A stretch of 64,000 nucleotides of DNA from DATKJS01 sp964551995 (GTDB taxonomy: Bacteria; Acidobacteriota; Aminicenantia; Aminicenantales; Saccharicenantaceae): contig CAZKFD010000034.1 in NCBI GenBank assembly GCA_964551995.1, forward strand, positions 8,830 through 72,829, in the 5' to 3' direction. Shown piece after piece: positions 1 to 8,541 of this stretch. The notes under the pieces were generated by a model. It was not told the origin of the DNA. It made no database searches and saw nothing but the letters and a program-made list of their open reading frames with translations. How positions within the stretch are numbered: the first letter of the stretch is position 1; the number at the start of each line of letters is the position of its first letter. Made by a program: the position numbers and the translations under genes.

Positions 1-584
1 GCCTTGTATGCCCAAACCATGCCGAAGATGAGGCCGCCGAGGGTGAAGAGAGGAAATCCGACGGCCACCGAGTGGTAGCTCACGGCATCCATCTTCTCTC
101 TCTTCTCGTCCGAATCGGCGCGCAGATAGAGGATGCTCGTGACGAAGGCCACGGCGAAAAAGGCCTCCCCGAGGAGCGTGATCGACACGTGGAGCCACAG
201 CCAATAGCTCTGGAGGGCCGGGACGAGCGGCATGGCTTCCTTGGGCATGAGCGGCGATGAGGCCAGGGCCACGAGGCCCACCACGATCAGCATCAGGTAG
301 GCGCCGATCCGGGGGATGCGGAACCTGCGGTCGATGAGGATGTAGGCCAGGACGATGGCCCACGACAGGAACGAGAGCGACTCGTACATGTTGGTGAAAG
401 GCGCGTGGCCGCTCTCGAACGTCCGGACGAGCAGAGCCGCCGTGTGGAGGACGAAGCCCGCGGTGGCCAGGGCCAGCCCGATCCTCCCCCACCTGTCCTG
501 GCCCGTGAACAAAATGGCCAGATAGGACAGCGCCGCCAGGATGTAAAGGACGAAGACGGCCGTGAAAAGCGGCGTCTCGATCAT
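1..584 (-). CDS. Cytochrome c biogenesis protein, CcsA/CcsB family (3' part outside window)
   Basis: Reading leftward from an ATG at 584, the first 194 residues form a polytopic membrane protein with the HTAALLVRTFESGHAPFTNM-type stretch typical of the CcsA/CcsB/ResC haem-handling proteins of System II cytochrome c maturation. The window edge cuts the gene just before the expected tryptophan-rich WWD haem-binding motif, so that motif cannot be checked. The start codon overlaps the resB stop as TGATG, so the two are translationally coupled. In this family the protein pairs with ResB to export haem and ligate it to apocytochrome c outside the cytoplasmic membrane. Family assignment is firm; completeness is unknown. 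Confidence 0.88.
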   Translation of the reverse strand, partial: MIETPLFTAVFVLYILAALSYLAILFTGQDRWGRIGLALATAGFVLHTAALLVRTFESGHAPFTNMYESLSFLSWAIVLAYILIDRRFRIPRIGAYLMLIVVGLVALASSPLMPKEAMPLVPALQSYWLWLHVSITLLGEAFFAVAFVTSILYLRADSDEKREKMDAVSYHSVAVGFPLFTLGGLIFGMVWAYK

Positions 585-1936
585 CAGGACCTCCTCAGGG
601 AATTCATGAGGCTTTCGAACTCGGCCAGGAAGCCCTCCCGACCCTTGGAGGCCAGTCCTCCGGCCGTGACTTCGGTCCGCTCCCGGCCTTCGTCGAGGAC
701 GATCCGGATCTCCCGGGGCGGCCAGTAGAAGGCCAGGAAGATGCCGGCCGTCACCAGAAAGCATCCCGTCCAAATCAGGTCCGCGCCCGGGTCGCGGGCC
801 GCCTCGAGCACAGAGAACTCCGAGCCGTGGAACGATTTCAGGACAAAGGACAGGTCCGTAGTCGTCCCCGAGTGCATAGTCTCGAAATCCGGATAGTTGG
901 CGAATATCCACCCCGAGAAGATCTTCTCGGGCCCGCGCCACCCCTCCACGAGGGCGGACGGGTTGTTCGGTTCCTCCGACCTCGTTTCGACCTGGCTTCC
1001 GTCGCCGATGACAAAATCCGGGACGAAGCGCGTGACCGAGATCTGGGTGACGTCCGCGTCGTCCACCGCGGCCTTCTCTCCGACGCCCAGCCGGACGGTG
1101 CGGACGAAGCCGGGGTCGTTTTTCTTCCGGACGGCGATCTCGAGCGTCGGCCGATCCCAGCTCAGGCCGTAGCCTGTCTGGTAGAGGGTGAATCCCTTGT
1201 AGGTCAGGGGCCTGTTGACTTGGATCGTCCGCGTGAGGACGGCGGCTCCCCCTTCAACGACCGTCACCGTGCTCTTCCAAGCCTTCACCATGCCCTGAGG
1301 ATAGTATTCCGTCTCGAAACGGTCGAGGCGGACCTCGAAGGAAGACCGCGGGACCCCGGCCGTCTGCCCCTCGGCGAGCTCCAGGTGGGTCCGGAAGCCG
1401 GCCAGACCGCTCACGATCCCGCCGCAGATAACGACCAGGAGGCCGAGGTGGACGATGTCGGAGCCCAGCCAGCCCAGCCTCCGCTTTTGGGCCAGGATAT
1501 GCGAGCGCTTTTCTCCGGCCCGGCTCTGCACCCGGTAGTGATGCGAAACGAGCGCGGCCGCAAAACTCTTCCTGACTTCCTCGACGGGGGCGTTCTTACC
1601 GAAACGGCTCCGGACCCTCAGGGCCGCGAGCGCGGCCGGTTCGGACTCGACGCTCGGGCCGAAAGCGCGCCGCCACTTGCCGGGAAGGCGGGAGAGCGTG
1701 CAGACGACCGTATTGAGGGCGAGGAAGAAGAGCAGCGCCAGATACCAGCCCGAATGATACAGACCCGTCAGCTGAAGGCCGGCGAGGACGCCGGCGAGCG
1801 ACCCGTATCGGGCGGCGTAGAAGGCGGGGGCCTGTCCCTGAGGGATGAGCGTCCCGACGACCGCCGCGAAGGCCAGGATGATCAACAGGGTGATGGCCAA
1901 TTTGACCGACGCGAAAAATGACCAGACAGATCGCAT
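584..1936 (-). CDS. resB: Cytochrome c biogenesis protein ResB
   Basis: About 450 residues with an N-terminal helix (SVKLAITLLIILAFAAVVGT), the GTLIPQGQ motif typical of ResB/Ccs1, two further helices near residues 60-90 and 160-185, a large extracytoplasmic domain and a last helix near residue 400. ResB works with the CcsA-type partner encoded immediately downstream to deliver haem to cytochromes c. An upstream in-frame ATG at 1981 exists, but the ATG at 1936 has a GGGGAG ribosome site six bases before it and starts directly at the hydrophobic helix, so it is preferred. It implies that the organism makes c-type cytochromes. Confidence 0.9.
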   Translation of the reverse strand: MRSVWSFFASVKLAITLLIILAFAAVVGTLIPQGQAPAFYAARYGSLAGVLAGLQLTGLYHSGWYLALLFFLALNTVVCTLSRLPGKWRRAFGPSVESEPAALAALRVRSRFGKNAPVEEVRKSFAAALVSHHYRVQSRAGEKRSHILAQKRRLGWLGSDIVHLGLLVVICGGIVSGLAGFRTHLELAEGQTAGVPRSSFEVRLDRFETEYYPQGMVKAWKSTVTVVEGGAAVLTRTIQVNRPLTYKGFTLYQTGYGLSWDRPTLEIAVRKKNDPGFVRTVRLGVGEKAAVDDADVTQISVTRFVPDFVIGDGSQVETRSEEPNNPSALVEGWRGPEKIFSGWIFANYPDFETMHSGTTTDLSFVLKSFHGSEFSVLEAARDPGADLIWTGCFLVTAGIFLAFYWPPREIRIVLDEGRERTEVTAGGLASKGREGFLAEFESLMNSLRRS

Positions 1937-2056
1937 GTCCACTCCCCGCACCCGCCGGAGCGGGCCGGGCTCAAAGCTCATTAATGATATTGGAATGATG
2001 GGGAATTGGCAATCCCGCGCTTGTCCATATCAGCGCCGGAGGGACCGGGAAGACGA

Positions 2057-2470
2057 TCAGCGCAGGCCCAGCCAGAACACGCTGAAGAGCAGGATGCCGA
2101 GGACGAGCAGCGTTACGGCCACGTAGACGCCGTCGCGCTGGCGGATGAAGGCCACGACCGAGAAGGCGACGCGCATAACCGGCGTCGCGACGAGAAGGAT
2201 GAGCCCGGCCATGATGAAGCCCCGGCCGCGAAACCGGGCGCTCTCCGCGAGGATGCGGGCGATCTCCCGGTAGCTCCGGGGCTCGCTGTGGAAGATCCGG
2301 TAGGAGGCCGTTTCCCCACCGTGCCGCAGGAGGAAGATCAGGCCCCCGATGAAGGCGACCGCCGCCGAAATGAGGAGCCCGCAGCGGAGCAGACCGCTGA
2401 TGATCCTGTCGACCTCTTCGTCCGACCAGCCGTGCCGCCGGCCGGGCTCAGATTCTTCCGGTGAGCGCAT
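2057..2470 (-). CDS. DUF1634 membrane protein, partner of TauE/SafE exporter
   Basis: A 137-residue protein with three predicted membrane helices (about residues 24-48, 83-103 and 113-135) separated by a short polar loop. The pattern EEVDRIISGLLRCGLLISAAV near the N-terminus is characteristic of DUF1634 proteins, which are commonly encoded next to TauE/SafE-family transporters. Here the start lies inside the 3' end of the TauE gene (about 23 bp overlap), which supports co-expression. The biochemical role is unknown; an accessory subunit of the exporter is an inference from linkage. Confidence 0.8.
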   Translation of the reverse strand: MRSPEESEPGRRHGWSDEEVDRIISGLLRCGLLISAAVAFIGGLIFLLRHGGETASYRIFHSEPRSYREIARILAESARFRGRGFIMAGLILLVATPVMRVAFSVVAFIRQRDGVYVAVTLLVLGILLFSVFWLGLR

Positions 2471-3290
2471 TGAAGATCATCTCCACGCCGAGGGCGAGAA
2501 TAACGACGTTGAAGACCCGGCGGAGCCACCGCGTGGGTGTTCGGGACAGCACGCGCGTCCCGATGATCGAGCCGGCCAGAACGCCCAGCATGACGGGCAG
2601 GGTCAGCCCCGGGTCGATGTAGCCCCGGTGCAGGTAGATGCCGGCGCTGCTCGCCGCGGTGACGCCGATCATGAAGTTGCTGGTCGCGGTCGAGACCTTG
2701 AACGGGATCCTCATCACCCGGTCCATGGCGATCACTTTGAGGGCTCCCCCGCCGATGCCCAGCAGGCCCGAGATCACGCCCGCCATGGATGACACTCCGA
2801 GGCCCGCGGGCGCGCGCCGGACGTGGTAGCGGACGAGGCCCCGGAGCGACGGGTATTCCCCGTCCATGCGGAGCCGGGCCGCGACCGGGCCCGACGACCG
2901 GGGCAGGGAATCAGATGAATCGGGCGGCTGGAGGATCGACGCGACGACGTTGCCGATGAGAACGATCCCGAAGATGAAGGCGATCAGCGAGGGGGCGGCG
3001 ACGGCCGCCAGGCAGGCCCCGCCGATCGCGCCGAGCGTCGTCCCCATCTCGAGGAACATGCCCACCCGGATGTTGCTAAACCCTTCCTTGACGTAGGCGG
3101 AGGCCGCCCCTGAGGACGTCGCGATCACGGACACGAGCGACGCCCCGATGGCATAGTGGATGTCCACGCCCAGGGCAAGCGTCAGGAACGGCACGATCAC
3201 GATCCCCCCGCCGAGGCCCGTCAGGGCCCCGAGCAGGCCGGCGATGACCGAGACGCCGAGGACCGTCGCCGTCAGTCCGAGGATGCTCAC
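2448..3290 (-). CDS. TauE/SafE family sulfite or anion exporter
   Basis: A 280-residue integral membrane protein with two related halves, each opening with the family's glycine-rich signature (GLLGALTGLGGGIVIVPFL near residues 18-37 and GVISGLLGIGGGALKVI near residues 171-187). TauE/SafE proteins export sulfite, sulfoacetate or other organosulfur anions in characterised cases, but the substrate cannot be read from this sequence. The start is a GTG at 3290; a weak AAAGG lies upstream. The DUF1634 partner overlaps the 3' end. Family is clear, substrate unknown. Confidence 0.88.
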   Translation of the reverse strand: MSILGLTATVLGVSVIAGLLGALTGLGGGIVIVPFLTLALGVDIHYAIGASLVSVIATSSGAASAYVKEGFSNIRVGMFLEMGTTLGAIGGACLAAVAAPSLIAFIFGIVLIGNVVASILQPPDSSDSLPRSSGPVAARLRMDGEYPSLRGLVRYHVRRAPAGLGVSSMAGVISGLLGIGGGALKVIAMDRVMRIPFKVSTATSNFMIGVTAASSAGIYLHRGYIDPGLTLPVMLGVLAGSIIGTRVLSRTPTRWLRRVFNVVILALGVEMIFNALTGRI

Positions 3291-3311
3291 CGGGGGCCCT
3301 TTCTCAACATC

Positions 3312-3740
3312 TCAAAACCAGGTTCTGCGCTTATATTCCACGTAGGCTTGGCCGAATTTGGCCTCGAGGGCGCGCTCCTCGTTCCTGACCCTCCTCAACT
3401 GAACCGGCACGAGGAGCGCCAGGAGAACGAGCCATTCGGGCCTTCGCGCGCAGACAACCAGGGACAGCAACACGAGGAATCCAAAGACATAGATTGGGTG
3501 TCGCACCTTCGAATAGATTCCATTTGTAACAAGCTCCTGCGCGCGGGCCCTGACGGTGAAGGATCGTCCGAGCTGGATGTGGGCGATGGCCCAGAGGATG
3601 AGAGATGGGAAGAAGATCGCGAGGCCGGCATAGGTCCATCCGCCTGTCGGGTAACGATCGAAGACAAATAAAATGATGGCAAGCGGCCCGATGATGCCGA
3701 GAATCATGAACACGATGTTGAGCGTGCGCGTACCTGCCAT
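3312..3740 (-). CDS. Isoprenylcysteine carboxyl methyltransferase-like membrane methyltransferase
   Basis: About 142 residues with four hydrophobic segments and the conserved C-terminal pattern of the ICMT/PEMT-like family: NGIYSKVRHPIYVFGF, then EERALEAKFGQAYVEYKRRT. In this family the RHP and the E-E-x-x-L-x-x-F-G-x-x-Y-x-x-Y motifs form the SAM and substrate site. Bacterial members often act on unknown lipids or small molecules, so the substrate is not assigned. A longer reading frame begins at 3812, but a sigma-70-type promoter lies within that extension, so translation from the ATG at 3740 is preferred; a GGAGG sits 12 bases upstream. Confidence 0.8.
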   Translation of the reverse strand: MAGTRTLNIVFMILGIIGPLAIILFVFDRYPTGGWTYAGLAIFFPSLILWAIAHIQLGRSFTVRARAQELVTNGIYSKVRHPIYVFGFLVLLSLVVCARRPEWLVLLALLVPVQLRRVRNEERALEAKFGQAYVEYKRRTWF

Positions 3741-3768
3741 GCCTGTGTAACGCCTCCAGGCACGCACG

Positions 3769-3797
3769 ACTATAATGCCCTCCGGAAACAGTGTCAA
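3769..3797 (-). promoter_or_regulatory. Sigma-70-type promoter for the methyltransferase gene
   Basis: On the minus strand there is a perfect -35 TTGACA (3797-3792), a 17-bp spacer and -10 TATAGT (3774-3769). The predicted start of transcription is about 25-30 bases upstream of the ATG at 3740. This is one of the best matches to a housekeeping promoter in the window and it decides the start codon of the gene. Confidence 0.75.
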
Positions 3798-3855
3798 GGA
3801 AGGCGGCGGCAAGAAACGGGATCAGAATGCCGGCAGAAAGGGGACCGACGGGGCA

Positions 3856-4440
3856 TCAGCCCGGTTGACGGGCGAGGATCGCCTCCGCCGTCTCGGCCAC
3901 CCGGGCGATGGTCTTCGCGTCGAGGCGGACTTCGCTCCCGGCCCTGGCCCCGGTCGCGACGACAGGGTAGACCTTTTTGAAGCCGCACATGCCGAACGTG
4001 CGAAGGTGACGCTCAAGGACTGCGCCGTATGACAGCTCGTCGGGATTGCCCTGGGTCAGGATGAAGACGAGCTTCTTTCCCGGGTCGAGCCGCGTCGCAC
4101 CGGGGTTCGTCCGGAAGTCGGGCTTGAGGTAGGAGTAAAAACGATCGAGGAGCCCTTTGGCCTGGGCGTTGATCTCGCCCATGTAGACCGGCGCCGAGAT
4201 GACGACCAGGTCCGAGAGGCGTACATCTTCGAGGACCGCCCTGAGGTCGTCCTCCGCGACGCAAACCTCCGACGTGCTCTTGCACGACATGCACGCCTGA
4301 CACCCGCGGTACGAGAGCCGGTTGAGCTCGTAGACCTTGGCGCGTTTGCCGCCTTCCCCGAGGCGTTCGAGGAGGGCGCGGACGATCGCCGCGCCGTGCC
4401 CCTGGGTTCTCGGACTCCCGATAATGGCTGTGATCTTCAT
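3856..4440 (-). CDS. NAD(P)H-dependent FMN reductase / iron-sulfur flavoprotein-like protein
   Basis: A 194-residue flavodoxin-fold protein opening with KITAIIGSPRTQGHGAAIV, the FMN phosphate-binding loop of the NADPH-dependent FMN reductase/flavodoxin_2 group. It carries a cysteine cluster GCQACMSCKSTSEVC near residues 46-60, the spacing seen in iron-sulfur flavoproteins that bind a 4Fe-4S cluster beside FMN, and SAPVYMGEINAQAKGLLDRF, a conserved active-site stretch. It probably transfers electrons between a ferredoxin-type donor and an unknown acceptor in the cytoplasm. It stands alone between the methyltransferase gene and a tRNA gene. The physiological partner is unknown. Confidence 0.85.
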   Translation of the reverse strand: MKITAIIGSPRTQGHGAAIVRALLERLGEGGKRAKVYELNRLSYRGCQACMSCKSTSEVCVAEDDLRAVLEDVRLSDLVVISAPVYMGEINAQAKGLLDRFYSYLKPDFRTNPGATRLDPGKKLVFILTQGNPDELSYGAVLERHLRTFGMCGFKKVYPVVATGARAGSEVRLDAKTIARVAETAEAILARQPG

Positions 4441-4523
4441 GCATATCCTCGCTCTGCTTCGGGGATTAAAAGAACATTACCACCGCGGAGGAGACCAGTC
4501 AATAAAGGCGGGAAAATGGCAAG

Positions 4524-4596
<73 letters not shown>

Positions 4597-4787
4597 TTTC
4601 GAAGTGCTTCGAAGCACCTAGAAATTAAACGATTTGGCCCGACCTGTCAAGGCGCGCTCCTCGCCGCCGGACCCGAAATCCGCCCGCGCTCCAGTTTGGG
4701 CTTTTCAAACAGGGGCGATTCGAATACAATAACTCTCCGTTTCAGCACCGCCGCTGAAATCGATTCTCCGGACGGACGGCGCGCACG

Positions 4788-7700
4788 ATGAACATGATCA
4801 TCAAGAAGCTCGAGCTGCAGGGGTTCAAATCCTTCGTCGACCGGACCAAGATCGTCTTCCACCCCGGCATCACGGCCGTCGTCGGCCCGAACGGGACGGG
4901 CAAGAGCAACCTCGTCGACGCCATGCTCTGGGTCCTCGGCGGCCACCGCCAGAAGACCGTCCGCGGCGACCGGACCGAGGACGTCATCTTCAACGGGAAC
5001 GCCAAGAAGCCCGCCCTCAACATGGCCGACGCCGTCCTGACGCTGGGCAACGAAGAGGAAGAGCTCACCGTCTCCCACCGCGTCTTCCGGTCCGGCGAGA
5101 GCGAGTACCGGATGAACGGCAAGACGGTCCGTTTGAAGGACGTTACGGGCGAGCTCTGGAGACACGCCATCGGCGAGAAGGAGTACTTCGTCATCGAGCA
5201 GGGGGCCATCGGCAACTTCGTCACCTCCAAGCCGGTCGAGAAGCGGGCCTTCATCGAGGAGGCCGCGGGCACGGCCTATTACAAGGACAAGAAGAAGCAG
5301 GCCCAGTCGAAGCTCGAAACGACCGAACAGAACCTTATCCGCCTCGAGGATATCATCATCGAGGTCGAGAAAGCCAAGAATTCCCTCCAGCGCCAGGCCC
5401 AGGCGGCCAACCGCTACCGCCGCCTCCGCGAGCGCATCCGCGACCTCACTTCGCACCATTACGAGAGAAAGGCCGCCAACCTGGACCGGGCCCAGAAGGA
5501 GGCGGCGTCCCTCTACGTCGCGGCCCTGTCCGGCGAGCACGCCGTAGCCGAGACTCTCCGGGAGGGAGAAAAGGTCCTGACCGCCAAGCGCCACGAGCTC
5601 TGGGATCTCGAGAAATCGCTCAAAGAGAGCCAGGAGCGCCATTACGCCCTGAAGGCCAACCTCGCCCGGCTCGAGGCCGATGTCGAGCGCGAGTCCAAGC
5701 GGGTCGAGTTTTTCGAAGAAAAGAAGACCCGCTCCGAGGCCGACAGGGACGAGCTTCTCGCCGACGTCATCCTCCTCGCCAGGGAGCTCGAGGAGGGCAA
5801 AGGCCGGATGAGCGACCTCGCGGAGACGTTCGAGGCCGACCGGGCCGAGGCCGGCCGAGCCGGGGATCTCCTCGAACAGACCCGGCAGGAGAAGGCCCGG
5901 GAAGAAAAGGGGATCGAAGAGCTCCGCGCGGCCTATCTCCAGGCTCTTCAGGACCTCACCGAAGCGAAAAACGAGGCCGTCAGGACCGACAAGGAGCTCG
6001 AGCTGCAGGCCCGCCAGGAGGAAAAGCTGGCCGCCCAGCTCGAGGGTGAGACCCGCGAGCTAGAGACGAGCACGACCCGCACGGTGGACCTCGAGAGCGA
6101 GATCGCCGGCCACCTGGCCCGCAGGACTTCCTCCGAGCGCAGAGCGGAAGAGCTCCGGACCGCGCTCGACGCGGCGGCTGCGGCCCTGGCCGCGACCCAG
6201 GCGGAATTCGACGCCGGCAAGGCGAAGCGCGACGAGATCGCGCACCATCTCCAGGCCCTGACGAGGATCGAGGAGAAGGAGCGCGGCGAAGCCGCGACGG
6301 GAGACGTTCCGGAAACTCTGGGGATCCTGGCCGACCTCATCCGGACGAGCTCCGAGGACGCGCCGCTCTTCGACGTTTTTTGGAAAGAAGAGGCCAGATC
6401 GCGGGTCGTGCCCGCCGAGGAGTTCCTGAAAGCCATGCCCGAGGGGCTCAAGGGAAGCTATCTGCTCATCCACTCCCAGGACAGGCCGGGAGTGCCCGCG
6501 GAGGTTCTTGGCCGCCCGGAGGTCGTGGGGCTCCTCAAGAGCCGGCTCGAGCCTCACGAAAAAATGAAAGACGGGCTCGCCCGCCTTGAGGACGCGGTCA
6601 TTGTCCGGAGCGTCGGGGACGCGGTCAGGATCTGGCTCGACTACCCCGAGCTCAATTTCCTGACGCCTGCCGGCGACCTCCTCCTCTCCTCCGGCCTGCT
6701 GAAGCTCGGAGAGAGGACCGAGGGCATGATCGCCCTGACTGCCGAGATCAGGAAACTCGAAGGCGAGGCCGTGCGCCTCGACGCCGAAAGGGAGCCTCTC
6801 GCTGAACTCCTCGGCCGAGAAATCACGGAAAAGGCCGCCCTCGAACAGGAGCTCGAGAGAGAGCGGGAGCTCCTGGCGGGCGCCGAGCGGGCCCTTCAGG
6901 ACAGGCAGAAGGAGCACAAGTTCAGCCTGGCCGAGGGGGAAAGGATCCGCACGACCCGGGACATCGTGCGGCGCGAGTTCGAGCTCCTGCGCGGGGAAAA
7001 GGAAAAACTGGGCAAGACACTCCGGGGGCTCGAGTCGACCGTCGGCGCGCGAGCGTCCGCGTGCCGGGATCTCAAGGAAAAAATCGAGGAGAAGGAACGG
7101 GCCCTGGCGGACGGGGTGGAGCGGGTCAACGCCGCGGAGCGGCGCTTCTTCGAAACCCAGGCCGGCCTCGACCTTCTCCGGGAAAAGATGAACGGCCTCG
7201 AAGGCCAAATCCGGATGACCGAGAAGCGCAAGGAGGCGGCCGGTTCCAAGATCAGCCTGCTCGAGGAAGACGCGCGGAGAAGCGAGGAGGACAAGGCGCG
7301 TCTCAGGGACGATATCGAGGCCCGACGGGAGAAGGCCCGGGCGCTCGCCTCCGAGCAGTCCGGACTGGAATCGGCCCTGGCGGAGACCGAATCGGCGCTC
7401 CAGAAAGCCCGGAAGGATATCGAGGAGCGGGAGGCGTCGGTCGAGGAAACGCGGCGCAAGGGAGAGGCGGCCAAGGACGAGCGCGTCCGCCACGAGATCC
7501 GCAAGGCCGAGATCGACCGCGACCTTGTCAACCTTGAGGAGACGTGCTGGCAGGAGCTCAAGAAGACCGTGGCCGAACTTAAGGCGGAGGCCGAGGCCGG
7601 CGCCACGCTTGCGGCGGAGGCCCCGCCGGCCGCGCCCGAAGAGGAAATCGAGGAGATCGGCGAAGCGCCCGAGGAGGAAACGGAGGAAGCCCCCGCAGAA

Positions 7701-8474
7701 GCGCCCGGACTGTCCGAAACGGCCGGAGCACAGCCGGAGGCGGTCAAGCCCCGCCGGACGGCGAAAAAATGGCGGCCGCTTGCCGAGATGGCCGACGAGG
7801 AGATCGAGGCCGAGCTCGAGGACGCGCGCGAGAGCCTCAACCGCTACAAGGCCGTCAACCTCATGGCCGAAGAAGAGTATCTCGACCAGAAGAAGCGCTA
7901 CGATTTTCTCGTCCAGGAGCGTCAGGACCTCCGGGACTCCATCCGTTCGACCGAGGAGGCCATCCTCAAAATCGACGAGGAGAGCAAGATCCAGTTTCTC
8001 AAGGCCCTCGAGGAGGTCAACAAGAACTTCCTGGAGATCTTCACCGTCCTGTTCAAGGGCGGGAACGCCGAGGTCAAGCTCCTCGAGCCGGAAAATCCCC
8101 TGGAGAGCGGCGTCGAGATCGTTGCCCAGCCGCCGGGGAAAAGGGTCCAGAACCTCAACCTCCTCTCGGGAGGCGAGAAGTCCCTGACGAGCCTGTCCTT
8201 CCTCTTCGCGCTGTTCCGCTACCGGCCGTCCCCGTTCTGCTTCCTGGACGAGGTCGACGCCGCGCTCGACGACGTCAACCTGGCCCGTTTCCTCGACCTC
8301 CTGAAGGTCATCAAGCACCAGACGCAGTTCGTCCTCATCACCCACAACTACAAAACGATGGAAGTGGCGGACTACATCTATGGGACGACGATGCCGGAGC
8401 CGAACATGACGCGGCTCCTGTCGGTGAAGCTCGAGAAAAAGAGCGGCGGCGAGGCCCCGAACAACCTGACGTGA
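4788..8474 (+). CDS. smc: Chromosome segregation protein SMC
   Basis: A 1228-residue SMC protein. The N-terminal head has Walker A GPNGTGKSN at residues 33-41, followed by a long coiled coil to about residue 500. A hinge-like globular segment occupies roughly residues 510-660 and a second coiled coil follows. The C-terminal head has the ABC signature LSGGEKSLTSL near residue 1125 and Walker B FCFLDEVDAALDD near 1150. SMC dimers bind ScpA/ScpB and organise the chromosome. Unusual is a low-complexity Glu/Pro/Ala-rich stretch near residues 935-985 (EEEIEEIGEAPEEETEEAP) inside the returning coiled-coil arm. ATG codons at 4788 and 4794 are both possible starts. No ScpA/B gene is nearby. Confidence 0.97.
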   Translation: MNMIIKKLELQGFKSFVDRTKIVFHPGITAVVGPNGTGKSNLVDAMLWVLGGHRQKTVRGDRTEDVIFNGNAKKPALNMADAVLTLGNEEEELTVSHRVFRSGESEYRMNGKTVRLKDVTGELWRHAIGEKEYFVIEQGAIGNFVTSKPVEKRAFIEEAAGTAYYKDKKKQAQSKLETTEQNLIRLEDIIIEVEKAKNSLQRQAQAANRYRRLRERIRDLTSHHYERKAANLDRAQKEAASLYVAALSGEHAVAETLREGEKVLTAKRHELWDLEKSLKESQERHYALKANLARLEADVERESKRVEFFEEKKTRSEADRDELLADVILLARELEEGKGRMSDLAETFEADRAEAGRAGDLLEQTRQEKAREEKGIEELRAAYLQALQDLTEAKNEAVRTDKELELQARQEEKLAAQLEGETRELETSTTRTVDLESEIAGHLARRTSSERRAEELRTALDAAAAALAATQAEFDAGKAKRDEIAHHLQALTRIEEKERGEAATGDVPETLGILADLIRTSSEDAPLFDVFWKEEARSRVVPAEEFLKAMPEGLKGSYLLIHSQDRPGVPAEVLGRPEVVGLLKSRLEPHEKMKDGLARLEDAVIVRSVGDAVRIWLDYPELNFLTPAGDLLLSSGLLKLGERTEGMIALTAEIRKLEGEAVRLDAEREPLAELLGREITEKAALEQELERERELLAGAERALQDRQKEHKFSLAEGERIRTTRDIVRREFELLRGEKEKLGKTLRGLESTVGARASACRDLKEKIEEKERALADGVERVNAAERRFFETQAGLDLLREKMNGLEGQIRMTEKRKEAAGSKISLLEEDARRSEEDKARLRDDIEARREKARALASEQSGLESALAETESALQKARKDIEEREASVEETRRKGEAAKDERVRHEIRKAEIDRDLVNLEETCWQELKKTVAELKAEAEAGATLAAEAPPAAPEEEIEEIGEAPEEETEEAPAEAPGLSETAGAQPEAVKPRRTAKKWRPLAEMADEEIEAELEDARESLNRYKAVNLMAEEEYLDQKKRYDFLVQERQDLRDSIRSTEEAILKIDEESKIQFLKALEEVNKNFLEIFTVLFKGGNAEVKLLEPENPLESGVEIVAQPPGKRVQNLNLLSGGEKSLTSLSFLFALFRYRPSPFCFLDEVDAALDDVNLARFLDLLKVIKHQTQFVLITHNYKTMEVADYIYGTTMPEPNMTRLLSVKLEKKSGGEAPNNLT

Positions 8475-8541
8475 CGGGTCCCGCCCCGCGGAGGCAAGAG
8501 GCATGACGACCGCCGGCGGTCCCGGCTAGAAGGAGGGAAAG

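Noticed and set aside
6060..8504. An 814-codon open frame on the minus strand opposite smc
   Set aside because: It is a GC-rich shadow frame of the coiled-coil gene: no family motif, composition driven by the third codon positions of smc, and no ribosome site.
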